Position numbers and translations under genes: made by a program
Notes under the pieces: model-generated
Databases searched by the model: none
What the model saw: the letters and a program-made list of their open reading frames with translations, nothing else
What the model was told of the DNA's origin: nothing
NCBI GenBank assembly: GCA_949775045.1
Contig: CATKSA010000099.1
Span: forward strand, 124,001 to 188,000
Reading direction: 5' to 3'
Length of the DNA: 64,000 nt
DNA from: Metridium senile
Taxonomy: Eukaryota > Cnidaria > Anthozoa > Actiniaria > Metridiidae
Shown here: one piece after another, positions 23,190 through 34,429 of the stretch
Position numbering within the stretch: position 1 is the first letter of the stretch
Layout of the letters: every line of letters starts with the position of its first letter

Positions 23190-25700
23190 TGTAAACGTAT
23201 GATTGTTGTAACCCAGTAGTTACTGTGATTGTAAATTGATGATTTTTTGTAACCCAGTAGTTACTGTGATTGTAAATTGATGATTTTTTGTCAACCAGTA
23301 GTTACTGTGATTGTAAATGAATGATGTTTGTAACCCAGTAGGTACTGTGATTGTAAATGAATGATTTTTGTAACCCAGTAGTTACTGTGATTGTAAACGG
23401 ATGATTTTTGTAACCCAGTTGTTACTGTGATTGTAAATTGATGATTTTTTGTAACCCAGTAGTTACTGTGATTGTAAATTGATGATTTTTTGTAACCCAG
23501 TAGTTACTGTGATTGTAAATTGATGATTTTTTGTAAACCAGTAGTTACTGTGATTGTAAACGGACGAGTTTGGTAACCCAGTAGTTACTCTGATTGTAAA
23601 TGAATGATTTTTGTAACCCAGTAGTTACTGTGATTGTAAATTGTTGATTTTTTGTAACCCAGTAGTTACTGTGATTGTAACCGGATGATTTTTGTAACCC
23701 AGTAGTTACTGTGATTGTAAATTGATGATTTTTTGTAACCCAGTAGTTACTGTGATTGTAAACGGATGATTTTTTGTAAACCAGTAGTTACTGTGATTGT
23801 AAACGTATGATTTTTGTAACCCAGTAGTTACTGTGATTGTAAATGAATGATTTTTGTAACCCAGTAGTTACTGTGATTGTATACGGACGAGTTTTGTAAC
23901 CCAGTAGGTACTGTGATTGTAAATGAATGATTTTTGTAACCCAGTAGTTACTGTGATTGTAAACGGATGATTTTTGTAACCCAGTTGTTACTGTGATTGT
24001 AAATTGATGATGTTTTGTAACCCAGTAGTTACTGTGATTGTAAATTGATGATTTTTTGTAACCCAGTAGTTACTGTGATTGTAAACGGCTGATTTTTGTA
24101 ACCCAGTAGTTACTGTGATTGTATACGGACGAGTTTTGTAACCCAGTAGGTACTGTGATTGTAAATGAATGATTTTTGTAACCCAGTAGTTACTGTGATT
24201 GTAAACGGATGATTTTTGTAACCCAGTTGTTACTGTGATTGTAAATTGATGATTTTTTGTAACCCAGTAGTTACTGTGATTGTAAATTGATGATTTTTTG
24301 TAACCCAGTAGTTACTGTGATTGTAAATTGATGATTTTTTGTAAACCAGTAGTTACTGTGATTGTAAACGGACGAGTTTGGTAACCCAGTAGTTACTGTG
24401 ATTGTAAATTGTTGATTTTTTGTAACCCAGTAGTTACTGTGATTGTAAACGTATGATTGTTGTAACCCAGTAGTTACTGTGATTGTAAATTGATGATTTT
24501 TTGTAACCCAGTAGTTACTGTGATTGTAAATTGATGATTTTTTGTCAACCAGTAGTTACTGTGATTGTAAATGAATGATGTTTGTAACCCAGTAGGTACT
24601 GTGATTGTAAATGAATGATTTTTGTAACCCAGTAGTTACTGTGATTGTAAACGGATGATTTTTGTAACCCAGTTGTTACTGTGATTGTAAATTGATGATT
24701 TTTTGTAACCCAGTAGTTACTGTGATTGTAAATTGATGATTTTTTGTAACCCAGTAGTTACTGTGATTGTAAATTGATGATTTTTTGTAAACCAGTAGTT
24801 ACTGTGATTGTAAACGGACGAGTTTGGTAACCCAGTAGTTACTCTGATTGTAAATGAATGATTTTTGTAACCCAGTAGTTACTGTGATTGTAAATTGTTG
24901 ATTTTTTGTAACCCAGTAGTTACTGTGATTGTAACCGGATGATTTTTGTAACCCAGTAGTTACTGTGATTGTAAATTGATGATTTTTTGTAACCCAGTAG
25001 TTACTGTGATTGTAAACGGATGATTTTTTGTAAACCAGTAGTTACTGTGATTGTAAACGTATGATTTTTGTAACCCAGTAGTTACTGTGATTGTAAATGA
25101 ATGATTTTTGTAACCCAGTAGTTACTGTGATTGTATACGGACGAGTTTTGTAACCCAGTAGGTACTGTGATTGTAAATGAATGATTTTTGTAACCCAGTA
25201 GTTACTGTGATTGTAAACGGATGATTTTTGTAACCCAGTTGTTACTGTGATTGTAAATTGATGATGTTTTGTAACCCAGTAGTTACTGTGATTGTAAATT
25301 GATGATTTTTTGTAACCCAGTAGTTACTGTGATTGTAAACGGCTGATTTTTGTAACCCAGTAGTTACTGTGATTGTATACGGACGAGTTTTGTAACCCAG
25401 TAGGTACTGTGATTGTAAATGAATGATTTTTGTAACCCAGTAGTTACTGTGATTGTAAACGGATGATTTTTGTAACCCAGTTGTTACTGTGATTGTAAAT
25501 TGATGATTTTTTGTAACCCAGTAGTTACTGTGATTGTAAATTGATGATTTTTTGTAACCCAGTAGTTACTGTGATTGTAAATTGATGATTTTTTGTAAAC
25601 CAGTAGTTACTGTGATTGTAAACGGACGAGTTTGGTAACCCAGTAGTTACTGTGATTGTAAATTGTTGATTTTTTGTAACCCAGTAGTTACTGTGATTGT
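23190..25700 (+). repeat. 1,254-bp (31-monomer) tandem duplication, two adjacent copies
   Basis: Copy one is about 23,190-24,444 and copy two about 24,445-25,700. Marks at exactly +1,254 are the AACGTATGATTGTT monomer (23191/24445), the unusual ACTCTGATTG core (23587/24841) and AACGGCTGA (24087/25341). The copies abut, and the monomer order changes at both outer edges. Confidence 0.9.
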
Positions 25701-28245
25701 AACCGGATGATGTTTGTAACCCAGTAGTTACTGTGATTGTATACGGACGAGTTTTGTAACCCAGTAGTTACTGTGATTGTATACGGACGAGTTTTGTAAC
25801 CCAGTAGTTACTGTGATTGTATACGGACGAGTTTTGTAACCCAGTAGTTACTGTGATTGTAAATGAATGATTTTTGTAACCCAGTAATTACTGTGATTGT
25901 AAACGGATGATTTTTGTAACCCAGTAGTTACTGTGATTGTATACGGACGAGTTTTGTAACCCAGTAGGTACTGTGATTGTAAATGAATGATTTTTGTAAC
26001 CCAGTAGTTACTGTGATTGTAAACGGATGATTTTTGTAACCCAGTTGTTACTGTGATTGTAAATTGATGATTTTTTGTAACCCAGTAGTTACTGTGATTG
26101 TAAATTGATGATTTTTTGTAACCCAGTAGTTACTGTGATTGTAAATTGATGATTTTTTGTAAACCAGTAGTTACTCTGATTGTAAACGGACGAGTTTGGT
26201 AACCCAGTAGTTACTGTGATTGTAAATTGTTGATTTTTTGTAACCCAGTAGTTACTGTGATTGTAACCGGATGATGTTTGTAACCCAGTAGTTACTGTGA
26301 TTGTATACGGACGAGTTTTGTAACCCAGTAGTTACTGTGATTGTATACGGACGAGTTTTGTAACCCAGTAGTTACTGTGATTGTATACGGACGAGTTTTG
26401 TAACCCAGTAGTTACTGTGATTGTAAATGAATGATTTGTGTAACCCAGTTGTTACTGTGATTGTAAATTGATGATTTTTTGTAACCCAGTAGTTACTGTG
26501 ATTGTAAACGGATGATTTTTGTAACCCAGTTGTTACTGTGATTGTAAATTGATGATTTTTTGTAACCCAGTAGTTACTGTGATTGTAAATTGATGATTTT
26601 TTGTAACCCAGTAGTTACTGTGATTGTAAATTGATGATTTTTTGTAAACCAGTAGTTACTGTGATTGTAAACGGACGAGTTTGGTAACCCAGTAGTTACT
26701 CTGATTGTAAATGAATGATTTTTGTAACCCAGTAGTTACTGTGATTGTAAATTGTTGATTTTTTGTAACCCAGTAGTTACTGTGATTGTAACCGGATGAT
26801 TTTTGTAACCCAGTAGTTACTGTGATTGTAAATTGATGATTTTTTGTAACCCAGTAGTTACTGTGATTGTAAACGGATGATTTTTTGTAAACCAGTAGTT
26901 ACTGTGATTGTAAACGTATGATTTTTGTAACCCAGTAGTTACTGTGATTGTAAATGAATGATTTTTGTAACCCAGTAGTTACTGTGATTGTATACGGACG
27001 AGTTTTGTAACCCAGTAGGTACTGTGATTGTAAATGAATGATTTTTGTAACCCAGTAGTTACTGTGATTGTAAACGGATGATTTTTGTAACCCAGTTGTT
27101 ACTGTGATTGTAAATTGATGATGTTTTGTAACCCAGTAGTTACTGTGATTGTAAATTGATGATTTTTTGTAACCCAGTAGTTACTGTGATTGTAAACGGC
27201 TGATTTTTGTAACCCAGTAGTTACTGTGATTGTATACGGACGAGTTTTGTAACCCAGTAGGTACTGTGATTGTAAATGAATGATTTTTGTAACCCAGTAG
27301 TTACTGTGATTGTAAACGGATGATTTTTGTAACCCAGTTGTTACTGTGATTGTAAATTGATGATTTTTTGTAACCCAGTAGTTACTGTGATTGTAAATTG
27401 ATGATTTTTTGTAAACCAGTAGTTACTGTGATTGTAAACGGACGAGTTTGGTAACCCAGTAGTTACTGTGATTGTAAATTGTTGATTTTTTGTAACCCAG
27501 TAGTTACTGTGATTGTAACCGGATGATGTTTGTAACCCAGTAGTTACTGTGATTGTATACGGACGAGTTTTGTAACCCAGTAGTTACTGTGATTGTATAC
27601 GGACGAGTTTTGTAACCCAGTAGTTACTGTGATTGTATACGGACGAGTTTTGTAACCCAGTAGTTACTGTGATTGTAAATGAATGATTTTTGTAACCCAG
27701 TAATTACTGTGATTGTAAACGGATGATTTTTGTAACCCAGTAGTTACTGTGATTGTATACGGACGAGTTTTGTAACCCAGTAGGTACTGTGATTGTAAAT
27801 GAATGATTTTTGTAACCCAGTAGTTACTGTGATTGTAAACGGATGATTTTTGTAACCCAGTTGTTACTGTGATTGTAAATTGATGATTTTTTGTAACCCA
27901 GTAGTTACTGTGATTGTAAATTGATGATTTTTTGTAACCCAGTAGTTACTGTGATTGTAAATTGATGATTTTTTGTAAACCAGTAGTTACTCTGATTGTA
28001 AACGGACGAGTTTGGTAACCCAGTAGTTACTGTGATTGTAAATTGTTGATTTTTTGTAACCCAGTAGTTACTGTGATTGTAACCGGATGATGTTTGTAAC
28101 CCAGTAGTTACTGTGATTGTATACGGACGAGTTTTGTAACCCAGTAGTTACTGTGATTGTATACGGACGAGTTTTGTAACCCAGTAGTTACTGTGATTGT
28201 ATACGGACGAGTTTTGTAACCCAGTAGTTACTGTGATTGTAAATG
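24630..28245 (+). repeat. 1,857-bp duplication with a one-monomer loss
   Basis: About 24,630-26,430 recurs at 26,490-28,245. The ACTCTG core (24841/26698) and AACGGCTGA (25341/27198) are at +1,857. Further right the offset is 1,816 (ACTCTG 26173/27989) because the downstream copy has two AATTGATGA monomers near 27,360 where the upstream copy has three near 25,500. The first copy starts inside the second 1,254-bp unit, so this event came later. Confidence 0.88.
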
Positions 28246-28900
28246 AATGATTTTTGTAACCCAGTAATTACTGTGATTGTAAATGGATGATTTTTGTAAC
28301 CCAGTAGTTACTGTGATTGTATACGGACGAGTTTTGTAACCCAGTAGTTACTGTGATTGTAAATTGATGATTTTTTGTAAACCAGTAGTTACTGTGATTG
28401 TAAACGTATGATTGTTGTAACCCAGTAGTTACTGTGATTGTAAATTGATGATTTTTTGTAAGCCAGTAGTTACTGTGATTGTAAATTGATGATTTTTTGT
28501 CAACCAGTAGTTACTGTGATTGTAAATTGATGATTTTTTGTAAACCAGTAGTTACTGTGATTGTAAACGGACGAGTTTGGTAACCCAGTAGTTACTGTGA
28601 TTGTAAATTGTTGATTTTTTGTAACCCAGTAGTTACTGTGATTGTAACCGGATGATGTTTGTAACCCAGTAGTTACTGTGATTGTATACGGACGATTTTT
28701 GTAACCCAGTAGTTACTGTGATTGTATACGGACGAGTTTTGTAACCCAGTAGTTACTGTGATTGTATACGGACGAGTTTTGTAACCCAGTAGTTACTGTG
28801 ATTGTAAATGAATGATTTTTGTAACCCAGTAATTACTGTGATTGTAAATGGATGATTTTTGTAACCCAGTAGTTACTGTGATTGTATACGGACGAGTTTT
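25660..28900 (+). repeat. About 565-bp repeat with a TACGGACGAG triplet
   Basis: The phrase ACCGGATGATG followed by three successive TACGGACGAG monomers occurs with CCGG at 25703, 26267, 27519, 28083 and 28648. The spacing is 564-565 bp (14 monomers) within each pair and 1,816 bp between pairs. This is the densest run of TACGGACGAG monomers in the window. The 28,648 copy has one altered member (GACGATTTTT). Confidence 0.86.
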
Positions 28901-29128
28901 GTAACCCAGTAGTTACTGTGATTGTAAATTGATGATTTTTTGTAAACCAGTAGTTACTGTGATTGTAAACGTATGATTGTTGTAACCCAGTAGTTACTGT
29001 GATTGTAAATTGATGATTTTTTGTAACCCAGTAGTTACTGTGATTGTAAATTGATGATTTTTTGTCAACCAGTAGTTACTGTGATTGTAAATGAATGATG
29101 TTTGTAACCCAGTAGGTACTGTGATTGT

Positions 29129-31060
29129 AAACGGATGATTTTTGTAACCCAGTTGTTACTGTGATTGTAAATTGATGATTTTTTGTAACCCAGTAGTTAC
29201 TGTGATTGTAAATTGATGATTTTTTGTAACCCAGTAGTTACTGTGATTGTAAATTGATGATTTTTTGTAAACCAGTAGTTACTGTGATTGTAAACGGACG
29301 AGTTTGGTAACCCAGTAGTTACTGTGATTGTAAATGAATGATTTTTGTAACCCAGTAGTTACTGTGATTGTAAATTGTTGATTTTTTGTAACCCAGTAGT
29401 TACTGTGATTGTAACCGGATGATTTTTGTAACCCAGTAGTTACTGTGATAGTAAATTGATGATTTTTTGTAACCCAGTAGTTACTGTGATTGTAAACGGA
29501 TGATTTTTTGTAAACCAGTAGTTACTGTAATTGTAAACGTATGATTTGTGTAACCCAGTAGGTACTGTGATTGTAAATGAATGATTTTTGTAACCCAGTA
29601 GTTACTGTGATTAAAAACGGATGATTTTTGTAACCCAGTAGTTACTGTGATTGTAAATTGATGATTTTTTGTAACCCAGTTGTTACTGTGATTGTAAATT
29701 GAGGATTTTTTGTAACCCAGTAGTTACTGTGATTGTAAATTGAGGATTTTTTGTAACCCAGTAGTTACTGTGATTGTAAATGAATGATTTTTGTAACCCA
29801 GTAGTTACTGTGCTTGTAAATTGTTGTTTGTTTGTAACCCAGTAGTTACTGTGATTGTAACCGGATGATTTTTGTAACCCAGTAGTTACTGTGATTGTAT
29901 ACGGACGAGTTTTGTAACCCAGTAGTTACTGTGATTGTAAATTGATGATTTTTTGTAAACCAGTAGTTACTGTGATTGTAAACGTATGATTGTTGTAACC
30001 CAGTAGTTACTGTGATTGTAAATTGATGATTTTTTGTAACCCAGTAGTTACTGTGATTGTAAATTGATGATTTTTTGTCAACCAGTAGTTACTGTGATTG
30101 TAAATGAATGATGTTTGTAACCCAGTAGGTACTGTGATTGTAAATGAATGATTTTTGTAACCCAGTAGTTACTGTGATTGTAAACGGATGATTTTTGTAA
30201 CCCAGTTGTTACTGTGATTGTAAATTGATGATTTTTTGTAACCCAGTAGTTACTGTGATTGTAAATTGATGATTTTTTGTAACCCAGTAGTTACTGTGAT
30301 TGTAAATTGATGATTTTTTGTAAACCAGTAGTTACTGTGATTGTAAACGGACGCGTTTGGTAACCCAATAGTTACTGTGATTGTAAATGAATGATTTTTG
30401 TAACCCAGTAGTTACTGTGATTGTAAATTGTTGATTTTTTGTAACCCAGTAGTTACTGTGATTGTAACCGGATGATTTTTGTAACCCAGTAGTTACTGTG
30501 ATAGTAAATTGATGATTTTTTGTAACCCAGTAGTTACTGTGATTGTAAACGGATGATTTTTTGTAAACCAGTAGTTACTGTGATTGTAAACGTATGATTT
30601 TTGTAACCCAGTAGGTACTGTGATTGTAAATGAATGATTTTTGTAACCCAGTAGTTACTGTGATTGTAAACGGATGATTTTTGTAACCCAGTAGTTACTG
30701 TGATTGTAAATTGATGATTTTTTGTAACCCAGTAGTTACTGGGATTGTAAATTGATGATTTTTTGTCAACCAGTAGTTACTGTGATTGTAAATGAATGAT
30801 GTTTGTAACCCAGTAGGTACTGTGATTGTAAATGAATGATTTTTGTAACCCAGTAGTTACTGTGATTGTAAACGGATGATTTTTGTAACCCAGTTGTTAC
30901 TGTGATTGTAAATTGATGATTTTTTGTAACCCAGTAGTTACTGTGATTGTAAATTGATGATTTTTTGTAACCCAGTAGTTACTGTGATTGTAAATTGATG
31001 ATTTTTTGTAAAACAGTAGTTACTGTGATTGTAAACGGACGAGTTTGGTAACCCAGTAGT
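29129..31060 (+). repeat. 1,053-bp (26-monomer) offset repeat
   Basis: AACGGATGA at 29129 corresponds to 30182, and the rare core GATAGTAAATT at 29447 to 30500, both at +1,053. The first copy contains a one-off core change (GATTAAAAACGG at 29,611). This block starts the middle domain, where the monomer vocabulary shifts. Confidence 0.83.
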
Positions 31061-31073
31061 TACTGTGATTGTA

Positions 31074-31112
31074 AATGAATGATTTTTGTAACCAGTAGTT
31101 ACTGTGATTGTA
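31074..31112 (+). repeat. 39-bp monomer with one C missing from the core
   Basis: The core here reads GTAACCAGTAG with two C instead of three. It shifts the spacing to related copies at 34.4 kb and 39.6 kb from +3,441 to +3,442 and from +8,504 to +8,505. The deletion is therefore private to this copy and arose after the duplications, unless it is a sequencing error. Confidence 0.8.
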
Positions 31113-31119
31113 AATTGTT

Positions 31120-33060
31120 GATTTTTTGTAACCCAGTAGTTACTGTGATTGTAAACGGATGATTTTTGTAACCCAGTAGTTACTGTGATTGTATACGGAC
31201 GAGTTTTGTAGCCCAGTAGTTACTATGATTGTATACGGACGAGTTTTGTAACCCAGTAGTTACTGTGATTGTAAATTGATGATTTTTTGTAAACCAGTAG
31301 TTACTGTGATTGTAAACGTATGATTGTTGTAACCCAGTAGTTACTGTGATTGTATACGGACGAGTTTTGTAACCCAGTAGGTACTGTGATTGTAAATGAA
31401 TGATGTTTGTAACCCAGTAGTTACTGTGATTGTAAACGGATGATTTTTGTAACCCAGTTGTTACTGTGATTGTAAATTGATGATTTTTTGTAACCCAGTA
31501 GTTACTGTGATTGTAAATTGATGATTTTTTGTAACCCAGTAGTTACTGTGATTGTAAATTGATGATTTTTTGTCAACCAGTAGTTACTGTGATTGTAAAT
31601 GAATGATGTTTGTAACCCAGTAGTTACTGTGATTGTAAACGGATGATTTTTGTAACCCAGTAGTTACTGTGATTGTAAATTGATGATTTTTTGTAACCCA
31701 GTAGTTACTGTGATTGTAAACGTATGATTTTTGTAACCCAGTAGGTATTGTGATTGTAAATTGATGATTTTTTGTAACCTAGTAGTTACTGTGATTGTAA
31801 ACGTATGATATTTGTAACCCAGTAAATACTGTGATTGTAAATTGATGATTTTTTGTCACCCAGTAGTTACTGTGATTTTAAATTGATGATTTTTTGTAAC
31901 CCAGTAGTTACTGTGATTGTAAATTGATGATTTTTTGTAACCCAGTAGTTACTGGGATTGTAAATTGATGATTTTTTGTCAACCAGTAGTTACTGTGATT
32001 GTAAATGAATGATGTTTGTAACCCAGTAGGTACTGTGATTGTAAATGGATAATTTTTGTAACCCAGTAGTTACTGTGATTGTAAATTGTTGATTTTTTGT
32101 AACCCAGTAGTTACTGTGATTGTAAACGGATGATTTTTGTAACCCAGTAGTTACTGTGATTGTATACGGACGAGTTTTGTAGCCCAGTAGTTACTATGAT
32201 TGTATACGGACGAGTCTTGTAACCCAGTAGTTACTGTGATTGTAAATTGATGATTTTTTGTAAACCAGTAGTTACTGTGATTGTAAACGTATGATTGTTG
32301 TAACCCAGTAGTTACTGTGATTGTATACGGACGAGTTTTGTAACCCAGTAGGTACTGTGATTGTAAATGAATGATGTTTGTAACCCAGTAGTTACTGTGA
32401 TTGTAAACGGATGATTTTTGTAACCCAGTTGTTACTGTGATTGTAAATTGATGATTTTTTGTAACCCAGTAGTTACTGTGATTGTAAATTGATGATTTTT
32501 TGTAACCCAGTAGTTACTGTGATTGTAAATTGATGATTTTTTGTCAACCAGTAGTTACTGTGATTGTAAATGAATGATGTTTGTAACCCAGTAGTTACTG
32601 TGATTGTAAACGGATGATTTTTGTAACCCAGTAGTTACTGTGATTGTAAATTGATGATTTTTTGTAACCCAGTAGTTACTGTGATTGTAAACGTATGATT
32701 TTTGTAACCCAGTAGGTATTGTGATTGTAAATTGATGATTTTTTGTAACCTAGTAGTTACTGTGATTGTAAACGTATGATATTTGTAACCCAGTAAATAC
32801 TGTGATTGTAAATTGATGATTTTTTGTCACCCAGTAGTTACTGTGATTTTAAATTGATGATTTTTTGTAACCCAGTAGTTACTGTGATTGTAAATTGATG
32901 ATTTTTTGTAAACCAGTAGTTACTGTGATTGTAAACGGACGAGTTTGGTAACCCAGTAGTTACTGTGATTGTAAACGTATGATTTTTGTAACCCAGTAGT
33001 TACTGTGATTTTAAACGTATGATTTTTGAAACCCAGTAGTTACTGTGATTGTAAATTGAT
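31120..33060 (+). repeat. 971-bp (24-monomer) tandem duplication
   Basis: GTAGCCC (31208/32179) and CAGTAAATACTG (agtaaa 31821/32792) are both at +971. The segments 31,120-32,090 and 32,091-33,060 abut. The block introduces variants typical of the right half: GATTTTAAATTG cores, GTCACCC, ACCTAGTAG and AACGTATGATATTTG. Confidence 0.87.
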
Positions 33061-33640
33061 GATTTTTTGTAACCCAGTAGTTACTGTGATTGTAAATTGA
33101 TGATTTTTTGTAACCCAGTAGTTACTGTGATTGTAAATTGATGATTTTTGTAACCCAGTTGTTACTGTGATTGTAAATTGATGATTTTTTGTAACCTAGT
33201 AGTTACTGTGATTGTAAACGTATGATATTTGTAACCCAGTAAATACTGTGATTGTAAATTGATGATTTTTTGTCACCCAGTAGTTACTGTGATTTTAAAT
33301 TGATGATTTTTTGTAACCCAGTAGTTACTGTGATTGTAAATTGATGATTTTTTGTAAACCAGTAGTTACTGTGATTGTAAACGGACGAGTTTGGTAACCC
33401 AGTAGTTACTGTGATTGTAAACGTATGATTTTTGTAACCCAGTAGTTACTGTGATTTTAAACGTATGATTTTTGAAACCCAGTAGTTACTGTGATTGTAA
33501 ATTGATGATTTTTTGTAACCCAGTAGTTACTGTGATTGTAAATTGATGATTTTTTGTAACCCAGTAGTTACTGTGATTGTAAATTGATGATTTTTGTAAC
33601 CCAGTTGTTACTGTGATTGTAAATTGATGATTTTTTGTAA
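32740..33640 (+). repeat. 446-bp (11-monomer) tandem duplication
   Basis: CAGTAAATACTG (32792/33238), TTTTGAAACCC (33028/33474) and a five-T AATTGATGA monomer with CAGTTG core (33135/33581) all recur at +446. It overlaps the right end of the 971-bp block. A +446 step also separates 44-45 kb from its distant copy near 62 kb, so this 11-monomer phrase has been gained or lost more than once. Confidence 0.86.
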
Positions 33641-34429
33641 CCCAGTAGTTACTGTGATTGTAAATTGATGATTTTTTGTAACCCAGTAGTTACTGTGATT
33701 GTAAATTGATGATTTTTTGTAACCCAGTAGTTACTGTGATTGTAAATTGATGATTGTTTGTAACCCAGTAGTTACTGTGATTGTAAACAGACGAGTTTGG
33801 TAACCCAGTAGTTACTGTGATTGTAAATGAATGATGTTTGTAACCCAGTAGTTACTGTGATTGTAAACGGATGATTTTTGTAACCCAGTAGTTACTGTGA
33901 TTGTAAATTGATGATTTTTTGTAACCCAGTAGTTACTGTGATTGTAAACGTATGATTTTTGTAACCCAGTAGGTATTGTGATTGTAAATTGATGATTTTT
34001 TGTAACCTAGTAGTTACTGTGATTGTAAACGTATGATATTTGTAACCCAGTAAATACTGTGATTGTAAATTGATGATTTTTTGTCACCCAGTAGTTACTG
34101 TGATTTTAAATTGATGATTTTTTGTAACCCAGTAGTTACTGTGATTGTAAATTGATGATTTTTTGTAACCCAGTAGTTACTGGGATTGTAAATTGATGAT
34201 TTTTTGTCAACCAGTAGTTACTGTGATTGTAAATGAATGATGTTTGTAACCCAGTAGGTACTGTGATTGTAAATGAATGATTTTTGTAACCCAGTATTTA
34301 CTGTGATTGTAAACGGATGATTTTTGTAACCCAGTTGTTACTGTGATTGTAAATTGATGATTTTTTGTAACCCAGTAGTTACTGTGATTGTAAATTGATG
34401 ATTTTTTGTAACCCAGTAGTTACTGTGAT

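Larger units (their letters stand above)
1..29100 (+). repeat. Left domain, ACGG-rich monomer vocabulary
   Basis: This part is dominated by AACGGATGA, TACGGACGAG, AATGAATGA, AATTGATGATG, AACGTATGATTGTT, AACGGACGAG, AATTGTTGA and ACCGGATGA monomers. TTTATAACCC cores occur only here (to about 18.1 kb), and the CAGTAATTACTG palindrome is confined to it. GATTTTAAA, GTAAAACAG and CAGTAAATACTG cores are absent. The boundary near 29 kb is gradual. Confidence 0.8.
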
